A stretch of DNA of 64,000 nucleotides from contig CAZVZK010000029.1 of the NCBI GenBank assembly GCA_964630925.1, positions 15,730 to 79,729 on the forward strand, written 5' to 3'. A program made the position numbers and the translations under genes. Of this stretch, positions 1 to 8,547 are shown one piece after another; positions within the stretch are counted from its first letter, which is position 1, and the number at the start of each line of letters is the position of its first letter. The notes below the pieces were generated by a model, which saw only the letters and a list, made by a program, of their open reading frames with translations, searched no databases and was not told where the DNA came from. This stretch comes from RGDT01 sp964630925. GTDB lineage: Bacteria; Planctomycetota; Planctomycetia; Gemmatales; Gemmataceae.

Positions 1-70
1 GAGCGAGAGCCGCCCCGCCCGCGAGCAGCAGGCCCGTGAGGGCGGCGGCGGCGGCGGTGAGGCGGCTCAT
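1..70 (-). CDS. N-terminal end of a secreted protein (partial)
   Basis: Reading leftward from an ATG at 70, the first 23 codons give a start MSRLTAAAAALTG followed by LLLAGGAALA, a textbook signal peptide (short basic N-terminus, hydrophobic core, A-x-A-like end). The gene runs off the left edge of the window, so the mature protein is unseen and no function can be given. The 269 bases to its right contain its upstream region. Confidence 0.6.
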   Translation of the reverse strand, partial: MSRLTAAAAALTGLLLAGGAALA

Positions 71-339
71 GGCTGCTCTATCTCCAGCGGCGTCGGCCCC
101 GGCCGGGGTCTTTCAGGGGGTTAATGGGGGATGGCCGGGTGTTCCGCCGCGTCGTTTTCCGTCTTTCCGTCCCGTCGCACACATCTACGGGCATCCCCCG
201 GCGGTGTGACGACGCGGGCGATTTTTCCTGGCGCTCGGCCCGGCTCGTCAACGGCCCGAGTCGGAGGACGCCGGGATGCACGGTCGGCCGGCCGGGGACG
301 CATCCCAGGCGGTGATCGTCCGCGTCGGCATCGGTCATA
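71..339. other. Intergenic region, nothing recognised
   Basis: This gap lies upstream of the partial secreted protein and downstream of the Gfo/Idh/MocA gene, both on the minus strand. Open frames here are short, mutually overlapping and have no family resemblance. I see no terminator with a T tract and no RNA gene. Confidence 0.4.
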
Positions 340-1323
340 TCAGACGTCCACCTCGCGGCCCTCGCGTGCCGACAGGGCCAGGGCGTCCAGCGCCCTCAGC
401 GTGCGCGCCGCCTCCGTCGGCTCAGGCGTAAGCGGCTCGCCGTGAAGGACCGCCCGCCCGAAGTCGTCGATCATGCAGGCGATCTGGTCCGCCTCGTTCA
501 GCACCACCTCTTCCGGGTCACGGCCCTCGCGCTCGACGACGAACGACGCCCGCGCCGGCGGCAGCCACATGTCCGCCACCCGGATCACCCCCGACTCGCC
601 GACGATCTCCAGCCACTGCCGCAGCGGCGACGTGAAGCCGCAGTCGAAGCCCCCCACCCGCCCGTCGGCCAGCCACACCAGGCCGCTCATCGCCACGTCC
701 ACGTCGAACGAGAAGTTGGCCGTGGCGTAGGCCCGAACCGGCTCGGCCGCGAACGCCCAGCGGATGCCGTACACCGGGTAGCACCCCACGTCGAGCAGCG
801 CCCCGCCGGCCATGTCCGGCTTCAGGCGGATGTTCTCGGTGTCCATCGGCAGGCTGAACGTGAACGCGCCGCCCACCCGCTGCACGGCCCCGATGCCCCC
901 CGCGTCGATGAGGCGGCGGATCGTGTGCGTCCGCGGGTGGTGCGGCCACATGAACCCGTCCATCAGCTTGACGCCCTTGGCCGCGCAGTACGCGGCCAAT
1001 TCCTCCGCCGCGGGGGCCGTGGGCGTCAACGGCTTCTCGCACAGGACGTGCTTGCCGGCGTCGGCGGCGGCGCGCGTCCACTGGTCGTGCAGGGTGTTGG
1101 GCAGCGGGATGTAGACGGCGTCGATGTCCGGGTCGGCCAGCAGCGCCTCGTAGGAGCCGTGCGCCACGGGCACGGCGGCCTCGGAGGCGGCGGCCCGCGC
1201 CTTGTCGATGTCGCGGCTGGCGATGGCGTGCAGCGTGCCGGTCTGGCTGGCGTGGAACGCCGGCGTCAGCCGCCCGTTGATCTTCGCCACCCCCAGGATG
1301 CCCCAGCGTAGTCGGTCGCGCAT
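340..1323 (-). CDS. Gfo/Idh/MocA family NAD(P)-dependent oxidoreductase
   Basis: A 327-residue cytoplasmic protein of the Gfo/Idh/MocA dehydrogenase family, which oxidises or reduces sugars and cyclitols with NAD(P). The N-terminal Rossmann fold begins WGILGVAKING (residues 5-15), and the family's catalytic-region motif is EKPLTPTAPAA, with the EKP lysine near residue 97. The C-terminal half is the usual alpha/beta substrate domain. The start was set at 1323 rather than the in-frame codon at 1383 because GGGAGG precedes this ATG and the protein then starts directly at the nucleotide-binding strand. It is divergent from the P450 gene with about 75 bases between them. The substrate cannot be told from sequence. 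Confidence 0.85.
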   Translation of the reverse strand: MRDRLRWGILGVAKINGRLTPAFHASQTGTLHAIASRDIDKARAAASEAAVPVAHGSYEALLADPDIDAVYIPLPNTLHDQWTRAAADAGKHVLCEKPLTPTAPAAEELAAYCAAKGVKLMDGFMWPHHPRTHTIRRLIDAGGIGAVQRVGGAFTFSLPMDTENIRLKPDMAGGALLDVGCYPVYGIRWAFAAEPVRAYATANFSFDVDVAMSGLVWLADGRVGGFDCGFTSPLRQWLEIVGESGVIRVADMWLPPARASFVVEREGRDPEEVVLNEADQIACMIDDFGRAVLHGEPLTPEPTEAARTLRALDALALSAREGREVDV

Positions 1324-1397
1324 CGCATTGCCCTCCCCGTGCCGTTCCGGTTGACTGTACAATGGCCGGGGCCATTCGACCAACGGGGCCGCCGACC

Positions 1398-2726
1398 ATG
1401 CCAGCCACGCCGCCGAGCCCGCCGGGCCGCTTCCTCTTCGGGCACCTGGGTGAGCTGAGGAGCGATCTGCTCGGCTTCTACACCCGCAACGCCCGCGCCT
1501 ACGGCGACGTGGTCCTGCTGCGCTACGGCTTCAAGCCCGTGTGGGTCGTCAGCGACCCCGCCCTCATCGGCGAGGTCCTCTCCGGCAAGGGCTTCATCAA
1601 GCACTACGCCCTGCGCATGAGCAGCATGCTCCTCGGCAACGGCCTGCTCTCCAGCGAGGGCGACTTCTGGCTCCGCCAGCGCCGCCTCATCCAGCCCCCG
1701 TTCCTGCGTGGGCGTGTCCTCGGCCACGGCGCCGTGATGGCCGACATCGCCGTCCGCCATGCCGCGCGGTGGCGTCCGGGCGAGACACGCGACATCCACG
1801 CCGAGATGCGTGGCCTGACGATGGCCATCGCGGCCCGCACGCTGTTCGGCACGGACGTGGCCGACGGCGAGGGCGCCGCCGTCGCCGAGGCCCTCGCCGA
1901 CGTGATGGCCGCGTTCGGCGACCGCCTCTTCAGCCTGCTGCGTCTTCCCGAATGGTTCCCGACGTGGGGCAACGTCCGCTCGTGGTTCGCGATCCGCCGG
2001 CTCGACGCCATCCTCTACGGCCTCATCCGCCGCGCCAAGAAGGACGGCCCCGGCGACGACCTGCTGTCGATCCTGCTGCACGCCCGCGACGAGCAGGGCA
2101 CGGGCATGACGGAGAAGCAGCTCCGCGACGAGGCCATGACGTTGTTCCTCGCCGGCCACGAGACGACGGCCCTGGCCCTCACCTACGCCCTGTACCTCCT
2201 CGCCCGTCACCCGGAGAAGGCCGAGAGGCTGCGGGCCGAGCTGGCGTCCGTGCTGGACGGGCGCCCGCCGGGCGTGGAAGACCTGCCGCGTCTGACGTAC
2301 ACCGAGCAGGTGGTGCTGGAGGCGATGCGGCTGTACCCGCCGGCCTACGCCATCGGGCGGCAGGCGTTGTCGGCGTGCGAGCTGGGCGGCTACCCCATCC
2401 CGGCGGACGGGACCATCGTGATGCCGCAGTGGGTGGTGCACCGCGACCCGCGCTGGTGGGGCGAGGACGCCGGCGAGTTCCGCCCCGAGCGCTGGACCGA
2501 CGAGATGCAGGCGCGGCTGACGAAGTTCGCGTACTTCCCGTTCGGCGGCGGCCCGCGCGTGTGCGTGGGCAACACGTTCGCCATGGTCGAGATGGTGCTG
2601 GTGCTGGCGGCGCTGGCGGCCCGGTGGCGCTTCGAGTACGCGGACGCCGCCGAGGTGCGCTTCCGCCCGCGCATGACGCTCGGCCCCGCCGCCCCGGTGC
2701 GGATGGTCTTCCACGAGGCGAGATGA
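1398..2726 (+). CDS. Cytochrome P450
   Basis: A 442-residue soluble bacterial cytochrome P450, a haem-thiolate monooxygenase. The I-helix oxygen-activation motif AGHETT is near residue 251. The K-helix ExxR is in LEAMRLYPP. The haem loop FGGGPRVCVG carries the proximal cysteine at about residue 389. Length is normal for the family. There is no N-terminal membrane anchor, so it depends on soluble redox partners that are not in this window. An in-frame ATG at 1362 would add 12 residues and overlap the divergent neighbour's longer form; 1398 is preferred because PSPPGRFLFGHLGEL is the usual P450 N-terminus. The overall look resembles the CYP102/CYP4-type fatty-acid hydroxylase group, but the substrate is unknown. 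Confidence 0.92.
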   Translation: MPATPPSPPGRFLFGHLGELRSDLLGFYTRNARAYGDVVLLRYGFKPVWVVSDPALIGEVLSGKGFIKHYALRMSSMLLGNGLLSSEGDFWLRQRRLIQPPFLRGRVLGHGAVMADIAVRHAARWRPGETRDIHAEMRGLTMAIAARTLFGTDVADGEGAAVAEALADVMAAFGDRLFSLLRLPEWFPTWGNVRSWFAIRRLDAILYGLIRRAKKDGPGDDLLSILLHARDEQGTGMTEKQLRDEAMTLFLAGHETTALALTYALYLLARHPEKAERLRAELASVLDGRPPGVEDLPRLTYTEQVVLEAMRLYPPAYAIGRQALSACELGGYPIPADGTIVMPQWVVHRDPRWWGEDAGEFRPERWTDEMQARLTKFAYFPFGGGPRVCVGNTFAMVEMVLVLAALAARWRFEYADAAEVRFRPRMTLGPAAPVRMVFHEAR

Positions 2727-2849
2727 CCCGTGCCGACGTTCGCGTTGTCGGATCGCATCGTGCACCGCACGCCCCGCCCTTTTTCGTTGCCGCGCCGCCC
2801 CCCCGGCTGGTACGCTCACTCCATCATCCATCCGGACGGAGGGCGGGAC

Positions 2850-4355
2850 GTGCTGCGCATCCTCGGCTCCCCCAAGCGGCTGTGCGACGGCGTCACCCGC
2901 CGCGACTTCCTCCACGCGGGCTCCCTCGCCGCCCTCGGCCTAAGCGCCGCCCAAGCTGGGGGGCGAGACATCCCCCGGGCCCCCTCTTCCCCCGCCGCCC
3001 CGGCACGCCGCGCCCCCGGCTTCGGACGCGCGAAGAACGTCATCCTCCTCTACCTGTTCGGCGGGCCGTCGCACCTCGACACCCTCGACATGAAGCCCGC
3101 CGCCCCGTCCGAGGCCCGTGGCCCCTTCAAGCCCATCCGCTCCTCGCTGCCCGGCTGCGACGTGTGCGAGCACCTGCCACGCTTGGCCAAGGTCATGGAC
3201 CGGACGGCCGTCGTCCGCTCGCTGAACCACCCGTGGAACTTCCACGGCATGATGTGGGCGACGACCGGCATCCCCGAGGGCAGCATCCCCGTCGAGGAGA
3301 CGCAGAAGCACGCCCTGCATCAGCCGTACCTCGGCTCCGTCTTCACCCGGCACCTGCGCGAGAAGCACGGCGCGAAGCCGAAGGGGGCCGTGCCGGACAA
3401 CGTCATCCTGCCGTGGCTGCTGAGCACGCGGCGTCCGGCGACGCACTACGCCCGTCCGCACGCCGGGCACCTCGGCAACGTGTACGACCCGCTGTGGTCG
3501 GAGTTCAAGGGCGAGGCGACGCGCTCGATGACGCGGATGTCGTGGGGGCCGCCCGAGGTGGTGAAGGACCCGTACCTGGGCATCACGCCGGCGGGCCGCT
3601 TCGAGATCGCGCCGGAGGCCGGCATGGCGCCCGGCATGACGCTCGACCGCCTCTCGACGCGGCGCTCCCTCATGGAGCAGATGGACACGGCCCGCCGCGC
3701 CTTCGACGCCAGCCCGGCGGCGAAGGCGCTCGACACGCACCGGGGCCGGGCGTTCTCGCTGGTCAGCTCTGCCAGGGTAGGCGAGGCACTCGACCTGGGC
3801 CGCGAGCCGGCCCGGCTGCGTGAGCGGTACGGCATGACGCTGTTCGGGCAGGGCTGCTTGCAGGCGCGGCGTCTGGTGGAGGCGGGGTCGCGGTTCGTGA
3901 CGGTGATCTGGGACGAGGTGGGCCAGCTCAACGCCGGGTGGGACACGCACGTCGATCAGAAGAACCGGCTCCAGAACGACCTGCTGCCGGGCCTCGATCT
4001 GGCGTTCTCGGCACTGGTGACGGACCTGGAGGCGCGTGGCCTGCTGGACGAGACGCTGGTGTGCGTGATGAGCGAGATGGGCCGCACCCCGAAGCTGGAG
4101 GGCGACGGCCGCGGCCACTGGGGCCGGACGTACACGAACGTCTTCGCGGGCGGCGGCGTGGCGCGGGGCAAGGTGGTGGGCAGGACGGACGCGCTGGGGG
4201 CGGCGCCGGCCGAGCGGCCGCTGTCGGCCAAGGACGTGCTGGCGACGATCTACCACCTCGTGGGGATCGACCCGCACGCGATGCTGCCGGACCGCCTGGG
4301 CCGTCCGGTGCCGCTGGTGCCGTACGGCGACGTGGTGCGCGAGATGCTGGCGTGA
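2850..4355 (+). CDS. DUF1501 domain protein with twin-arginine-like leader
   Basis: A 501-residue member of the DUF1501 family, abundant in Planctomycetes and related in fold to the sulfatase/alkaline phosphatase superfamily. The leader VTRRDFLHAGSLAALGLSAA has the RRDF twin-arginine pattern, suggesting folded export. Typical DUF1501 segments are visible: LFGGPSHLDTLDMKP near the mature N-terminus, GCDVCEHLPRLAKVMD, VTVIWDEVGQLNAGWDTH, and MSEMGRTPKLEGDGRGHWGRTY. The GTG at 2850 with GGAGGG just upstream is preferred to the ATG at 2730, which would add 40 residues of unlikely composition in front of the leader. Members often sit beside DUF1549/DUF1553 cytochromes, but this one does not. The biochemical role of the family is not established. 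Confidence 0.85.
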   Translation: MLRILGSPKRLCDGVTRRDFLHAGSLAALGLSAAQAGGRDIPRAPSSPAAPARRAPGFGRAKNVILLYLFGGPSHLDTLDMKPAAPSEARGPFKPIRSSLPGCDVCEHLPRLAKVMDRTAVVRSLNHPWNFHGMMWATTGIPEGSIPVEETQKHALHQPYLGSVFTRHLREKHGAKPKGAVPDNVILPWLLSTRRPATHYARPHAGHLGNVYDPLWSEFKGEATRSMTRMSWGPPEVVKDPYLGITPAGRFEIAPEAGMAPGMTLDRLSTRRSLMEQMDTARRAFDASPAAKALDTHRGRAFSLVSSARVGEALDLGREPARLRERYGMTLFGQGCLQARRLVEAGSRFVTVIWDEVGQLNAGWDTHVDQKNRLQNDLLPGLDLAFSALVTDLEARGLLDETLVCVMSEMGRTPKLEGDGRGHWGRTYTNVFAGGGVARGKVVGRTDALGAAPAERPLSAKDVLATIYHLVGIDPHAMLPDRLGRPVPLVPYGDVVREMLA

Positions 4356-4427
4356 CGGCAGAAGAAGAGAAGGAGAGCCACGGATCAACACGGATAACAA
4401 CCAAGACAAGAAGAGATCCAGGGCGGA

Positions 4428-4880
4428 GTGACCGAATCTCGTGAAGAGGGTGATCCCGCTGTGACACCTGATGACCCCGTCACCGGCCTGCTCGACGCCA
4501 TGCTCCCCCCCGGCTGGACGGTGGAGGGGCTCGCCGAGCAGCTCCTTCAGGCGGTCGCCGCCTTGCCGGAGGACGACACGCGGACCTTCAGCCTCGACGC
4601 GGACACGGCCGGCCCTCAGACACGCCGCCTCCTCCGGCCCGTCCTTGCTTGTCTGGCCACGAAATGGGCGGCCGAGGCCGGCTCGTCCCCTGAGCTGTAC
4701 GGCGGGGGTTTCGCCTTCAAGAGGCCCGGCCCCGCCGGCCCCGTGTGGGTCATCGGGCAACACGAGAACCGCCCAGGGAGGGCGCGAGTCACGTTGCGGC
4801 GGTCAACCTCGCCGCCCGTGTCCCTGGCCGCGCCGGCTGCCTCGGGCATCGAGGCGGTGGCCAGCGGCCGGACCGGCTGA
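4428..4880 (+). CDS. Hypothetical protein
   Basis: A 150-residue protein of no family I recognise. It starts MTESREEGDPAV and contains a stretch WAAEAGSSPELYGGGFAF followed by GPVWVIGQHENRPG, which looks like a small beta-rich domain. There is no signal peptide or membrane segment. Codon use is GC-rich like its neighbours. The gene ends 29 bases before the next gene on the same strand, so the two may be co-transcribed. Several alternative starts exist (for example 4461), so the N-terminus is uncertain. Confidence 0.5.
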   Translation: MTESREEGDPAVTPDDPVTGLLDAMLPPGWTVEGLAEQLLQAVAALPEDDTRTFSLDADTAGPQTRRLLRPVLACLATKWAAEAGSSPELYGGGFAFKRPGPAGPVWVIGQHENRPGRARVTLRRSTSPPVSLAAPAASGIEAVASGRTG

Positions 4881-4909
4881 CGGGCGCGGGCCTACGCGGA
4901 GGGCGACGG

Positions 4910-6490
4910 ATGACCGAGGCGGAATGGCTCGTCAGCGACGACCCGGACGAGATGTATGTGGCCGTCGAACGTGGGGCGAGTGCCCGGAAGATGCGTCTGT
5001 TCGGCGTGGCGTGCTGTCGGCGGGTGTGGAACCTGATGACGGACCCGGAGCATCGGGCTGCCGTCGAAGCCTCCGAGAAGTTCGCCGACGGCCTGATCGA
5101 CGAGGCGGCCCTCGACGGCGCCTTCGTGCCGGTGGGCGAAACGGTACGTGAGTCGTCCACCGAATGGACCGTCCACCGATGGATGGCCTCCGCCGTGCAA
5201 CACGTTTGGGGCAGCGATGCCGCCGGGTGGGCCGCGAGTTTCGCGGCGAGGGGGCGGGCCGCCTCGTGCGGGCCGGAAGGGTGCCCCGAATGGGATGCGG
5301 CGAATCGAGCGGAGGAGTCCGCCCAGTGCCACCTCCTCCGCGACATCTTCGGTAATGGGTTCCTGCCATTCCGCTTCAATCCGGGTTGGCTGTCCGGGGA
5401 CGGACGGGCCGCCACGGATCTCGCCGGCGAGGTGTATGCCACGCAGGACTTCGGACGGCTCCCCGAGCTGGGTGATGCCCTCGAACGGGCTGGCTGTGCA
5501 GCGCGGGACGCCATCGAGCATTGCCGCTCGCCGGGGCCGCACGTGCGTGGTTGCTGGGTGGTGGATGCGCTTCTCGGCCGCGAGTGCGTGTCCCGTCCGG
5601 GGCTGCTGACCCTGGGGGACTGGATGGGCCACCCCGATCCGGGGCCGTTTCTCCACATCCTCCGGGGCAAGGGGAACGTCCGCAAGTGGAGGCTGTTCGC
5701 CGTCGCCTGCTGCCGGCGGATCGACCACCTGATCACGGACGGGCGGAGCCGCCGTGCCGTCGAGGCGGCGGTGCGGCACGCCGACGGGGCCGCAACGGAT
5801 GCGGAGCTGGAGGCGGCACGCGACGCCGCCCATTCCGTAGCGGAGGCGGCCCGCCACGAAGAGGTCATGGCGAGATTGGACGCCGAGGGCGAGGCGTTCT
5901 CAATGTACCTGGCATACCTGACCGCGAGTATTCGTTACCATTCGGCAGAGGCGGCCTTCCGTGCCGGCGACAACGAGGTCGGGCCTGCGCCCTACGGCAT
6001 CGAGCTCCACCCGCGAAGCCATAACCAGGCGGCCGAGGCGGCGAGCAGCGCCGCCCTTGCGAACTTCGAGAACGAACACGACCACGACCCATCCGGGAAG
6101 GCCTGCCGTGCGGCGGAGGCGGCGCGTCTCCGCGAGTGCCGGGCGCAAGTGGAGATGCTGTGCGACCTGTTCGGGGATTACCTCGGCTCGCCTGGCAGCA
6201 TGGGTGGCTGGGTCCCGATGGGGCAATTCATGGGTGGTGAGCGTTGGTGCCTCCTCCCGACGCGGCGCCGCGTCGAGGTGCGCCCCGAGTGGCTCGCGTG
6301 GAATGGCGGGGCCGCGTCACGGCTGGCGCGGCATGCGTACGACGCGGAGGCCTTTGACACGCTGCCAATCCTGGCCGACGCCCTTGAGGAGGCGGGCTGC
6401 ACCGACGCCGACATCCTCGCCCACCTGCGTTCACCCGGCTTCCACGTGCGCGGCTGCTGGGTGCTCGACGCGATCCTCGGAAAGGAGTGA
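4910..6490 (+). CDS. Planctomycete repeat protein with two tandem ACCRR modules
   Basis: A 526-residue cytoplasmic protein made of two copies of a module that I associate with expanded Gemmata-type paralogue families. Copy one runs from MTEAEWLVSDDPDEM through RKMRLFGVACCRRVW to CRSPGPHVRGCWVVDALLG. Copy two runs from RPGLLTLGDWMGHPDPGPF through RKWRLFAVACCRRI to LRSPGFHVRGCWVLDAILG. Each half has a central alpha-helical region rich in Ala/Glu with AVEA.RHADG segments. ATG at 4910 follows GGAGGGCGACGG, a good ribosome site, and begins exactly at the conserved MTEAEWL. Function is unknown; the helical repeats suggest a scaffold or binding role, which is inference only. Confidence 0.8.
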   Translation: MTEAEWLVSDDPDEMYVAVERGASARKMRLFGVACCRRVWNLMTDPEHRAAVEASEKFADGLIDEAALDGAFVPVGETVRESSTEWTVHRWMASAVQHVWGSDAAGWAASFAARGRAASCGPEGCPEWDAANRAEESAQCHLLRDIFGNGFLPFRFNPGWLSGDGRAATDLAGEVYATQDFGRLPELGDALERAGCAARDAIEHCRSPGPHVRGCWVVDALLGRECVSRPGLLTLGDWMGHPDPGPFLHILRGKGNVRKWRLFAVACCRRIDHLITDGRSRRAVEAAVRHADGAATDAELEAARDAAHSVAEAARHEEVMARLDAEGEAFSMYLAYLTASIRYHSAEAAFRAGDNEVGPAPYGIELHPRSHNQAAEAASSAALANFENEHDHDPSGKACRAAEAARLRECRAQVEMLCDLFGDYLGSPGSMGGWVPMGQFMGGERWCLLPTRRRVEVRPEWLAWNGGAASRLARHAYDAEAFDTLPILADALEEAGCTDADILAHLRSPGFHVRGCWVLDAILGKE

Positions 6491-6497
6491 CCTCCCC

Positions 6498-7739
6498 ATG
6501 AGCCGATACCGCCCTGCCCTCGTGCTGCTCGCCCTCGCCTGCGCCCCGGCGTCGGCCGCGGACTTCGCCCTGCGCGACGGGGACACCGTCGTGTTCCTGG
6601 GCGACAGCATCACCGCCGCACGCACCTACGGGAAGATCATCGAGGACTTCACCCTGCTACGGTTCCCGAAGCGGGCGATCCGCTTCCACAACGCCGGGCG
6701 CGGCGGCGACACCGCGGCCGGCGGGCTGGCCCGGCTCGAACGCGACGTGCTGATCCACAAGCCCACCGTGGTGATCGTCGCCTACGGCGTCAACGACATC
6801 GGCTGGGGGACGAAGGCCACCGACGCCAGCAAACGCGCCTACCTGGAGGGCGTGGCCGGCATCATCGAGAAGTGCCAGAAGGCCAAGGCCCGCGTCTACA
6901 TCTGCTCCGCCGCCCCCGTCGCCGACGACCCCGAGAAGGCCGAGGCCGGCTTCCTGCAGAAGATGTGCGACGAGGGGATGGCCCTCGCCCGCAAGAAGGG
7001 CGAGCAGGCCATCGACGTGCAGCGGTCCATGCGGGCCGTCCAGAAGAAGGTCATCGCGTTCAGCAAGGCCGGTAAGGAGAAGGCGACGTTGCACGCCGCC
7101 GACGGCGTCCACCTCAACGACCTGGGCCAGTTGGCGATGGCCTACGCGATCCTCAAGGGCCTCGACGCGCCGGCGGAGGCGTCGTCGGCCCACATCGACG
7201 CGGCGAAGGCGCGTGTCGTGGGGTCTTCGCGCTGCAAGGTCACGGACATCGTGTCGAAGGACGGGCGGCTGGAATTCGCGCGGCTCGACGAGGGGCTGCC
7301 GTTCAACCGGGGGCTGTTCTTCGCCCTCAACTACCGCTTCGTGCCGGTGCCCGACGAGCTGAGCCGCTACATGCTGCGCGTCGATGGGCTGGACGCGGGG
7401 CGGTGGGTGTTGACCGTCGATGGCCGGGGCGTCGGCACGTTCCCGGCGGGGCAGTTGGCGAAGGGCGTGAACCTCTCGTTCGCGACGGCCAACGCCTGGG
7501 AGCCGGGCGGGCCGTGGGACGCGCAGGCGTCCGTCCTCAAGGCGCTGACGGAGGCGCGGCACGAGGTCGCCGTCGCGGGCATGCTCGCGCGGGCGCACCT
7601 GCCAGGCGGCGGGCTGCCGGCCGGACTCGACCCCGGCGCGAGGAAGGCGGACGAGCAGATCGTCGCCCTGCAACGACTGGCGGCGAAGCCACGGCCCTAT
7701 CGCTTCGTCCTGCGGAAGGCGGAAGACAAGAAGGAGTAG
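6498..7739 (+). CDS. Secreted SGNH/GDSL-type hydrolase
   Basis: A 413-residue exported esterase-like protein. The signal peptide MSRYRPALVLLALACAPASAAD leads straight into the SGNH fold. Block I is FLGDSITAA with the nucleophilic serine at residue 37. Block III is VIVAYGVNDIGWGTK. Block V is DGVHLNDLG with Asp and His near 202 and 205. The C-terminal 150 residues form an extra beta-rich domain (LRVDGLDAGRWVLTVDG) typical of planctomycete polysaccharide esterases. The start at 6498 lies 7 bases after the preceding stop, so the pair may form an operon. The likely substrate is an acetylated or otherwise esterified sugar polymer, by family analogy. Confidence 0.88.
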   Translation: MSRYRPALVLLALACAPASAADFALRDGDTVVFLGDSITAARTYGKIIEDFTLLRFPKRAIRFHNAGRGGDTAAGGLARLERDVLIHKPTVVIVAYGVNDIGWGTKATDASKRAYLEGVAGIIEKCQKAKARVYICSAAPVADDPEKAEAGFLQKMCDEGMALARKKGEQAIDVQRSMRAVQKKVIAFSKAGKEKATLHAADGVHLNDLGQLAMAYAILKGLDAPAEASSAHIDAAKARVVGSSRCKVTDIVSKDGRLEFARLDEGLPFNRGLFFALNYRFVPVPDELSRYMLRVDGLDAGRWVLTVDGRGVGTFPAGQLAKGVNLSFATANAWEPGGPWDAQASVLKALTEARHEVAVAGMLARAHLPGGGLPAGLDPGARKADEQIVALQRLAAKPRPYRFVLRKAEDKKE

Positions 7740-7754
7740 ATGCCGGGCCGCGGC

Positions 7755-8462
7755 TCAAGGCCGACCCGCCAGGACGCCCACCGGTCCGGGCGTGGCCTGG
7801 ATGCCATCGGCCGCGGCGGGCGGGGCGGCCAGTGCGGCGTTCAGACAGGCGGCGATCCACTCCAGCTCGGCCTTCGCGCCGGGGGCCTTGAGCGGGCCGG
7901 GCGGGCACGGGTCGAACAGCACCACCTTCCTGCCATCCTCCAACTCCAGCAGCAGGTAGAGGACGTGGGCCTGGCAGTACTGGGTGCCCATCTCCCCGGT
8001 CTGCTCCCAGCAGACCACCTCATCGTGGACGCGGGTCGTGCGGATGCCGTCCCGCTCCCACCGCTCGGAGCGCCCGTCGCGCAGCACGCGGACGAGGGCG
8101 TCGGGCGTGACGGCCAGCTCGCGGAGGTTGTCGTCCCGGTCCGGGTCGCCCAGCCATGCGACGGTGCGGATGGAGGCGACGATCAGCATGAGCAACGCGA
8201 ATTGCAGGCCCATGAAGGCCGGGGCGGCCAGGCAGACCAGGCCGCCGTTCATGCCGATTACGGCACCCAGGCCCAGACAGATCCCCAGCCACGCCACGCA
8301 GGCGAGGCCGCAGATGACGCCGCCGCGGAATTCGTCGGCGACGCGGCGGCCCGTGGTGGGGATGTGGTCGCGCGACTTGGGGAATGTCAGCGTGACACCC
8401 GACGGAGTGCGGGTGAGGATGGCGTCCGACCCCTCGGGCGACAGGTCTTCGACGGCGGGCAT
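7755..8462 (-). CDS. Hypothetical membrane protein
   Basis: A 235-residue protein with two closely spaced hydrophobic segments (GVICGLACVAWLGICLGLGAV and FMGLQFALLMLIVASI) after a 60-residue soluble N-terminus, and a C-terminal domain of about 110 residues. This hairpin-in-membrane layout is common in planctomycete proteins of unknown role. The start at 8462 is chosen because GAGGTGATCGC stands immediately before it; an upstream ATG at 8489 lacks such a site. It converges with the GDSL gene, with 15 bases between the stops. Confidence 0.65.
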   Translation of the reverse strand: MPAVEDLSPEGSDAILTRTPSGVTLTFPKSRDHIPTTGRRVADEFRGGVICGLACVAWLGICLGLGAVIGMNGGLVCLAAPAFMGLQFALLMLIVASIRTVAWLGDPDRDDNLRELAVTPDALVRVLRDGRSERWERDGIRTTRVHDEVVCWEQTGEMGTQYCQAHVLYLLLELEDGRKVVLFDPCPPGPLKAPGAKAELEWIAACLNAALAAPPAAADGIQATPGPVGVLAGRP

Positions 8463-8547
8463 GCGATCACCTCGGACGGCGTGGCTCATCGCTGGATTGT
8501 ACAGCGTGGCAGTGCCTTCGCGCGTTTGGAGTCGGACAGCCGCAGGA

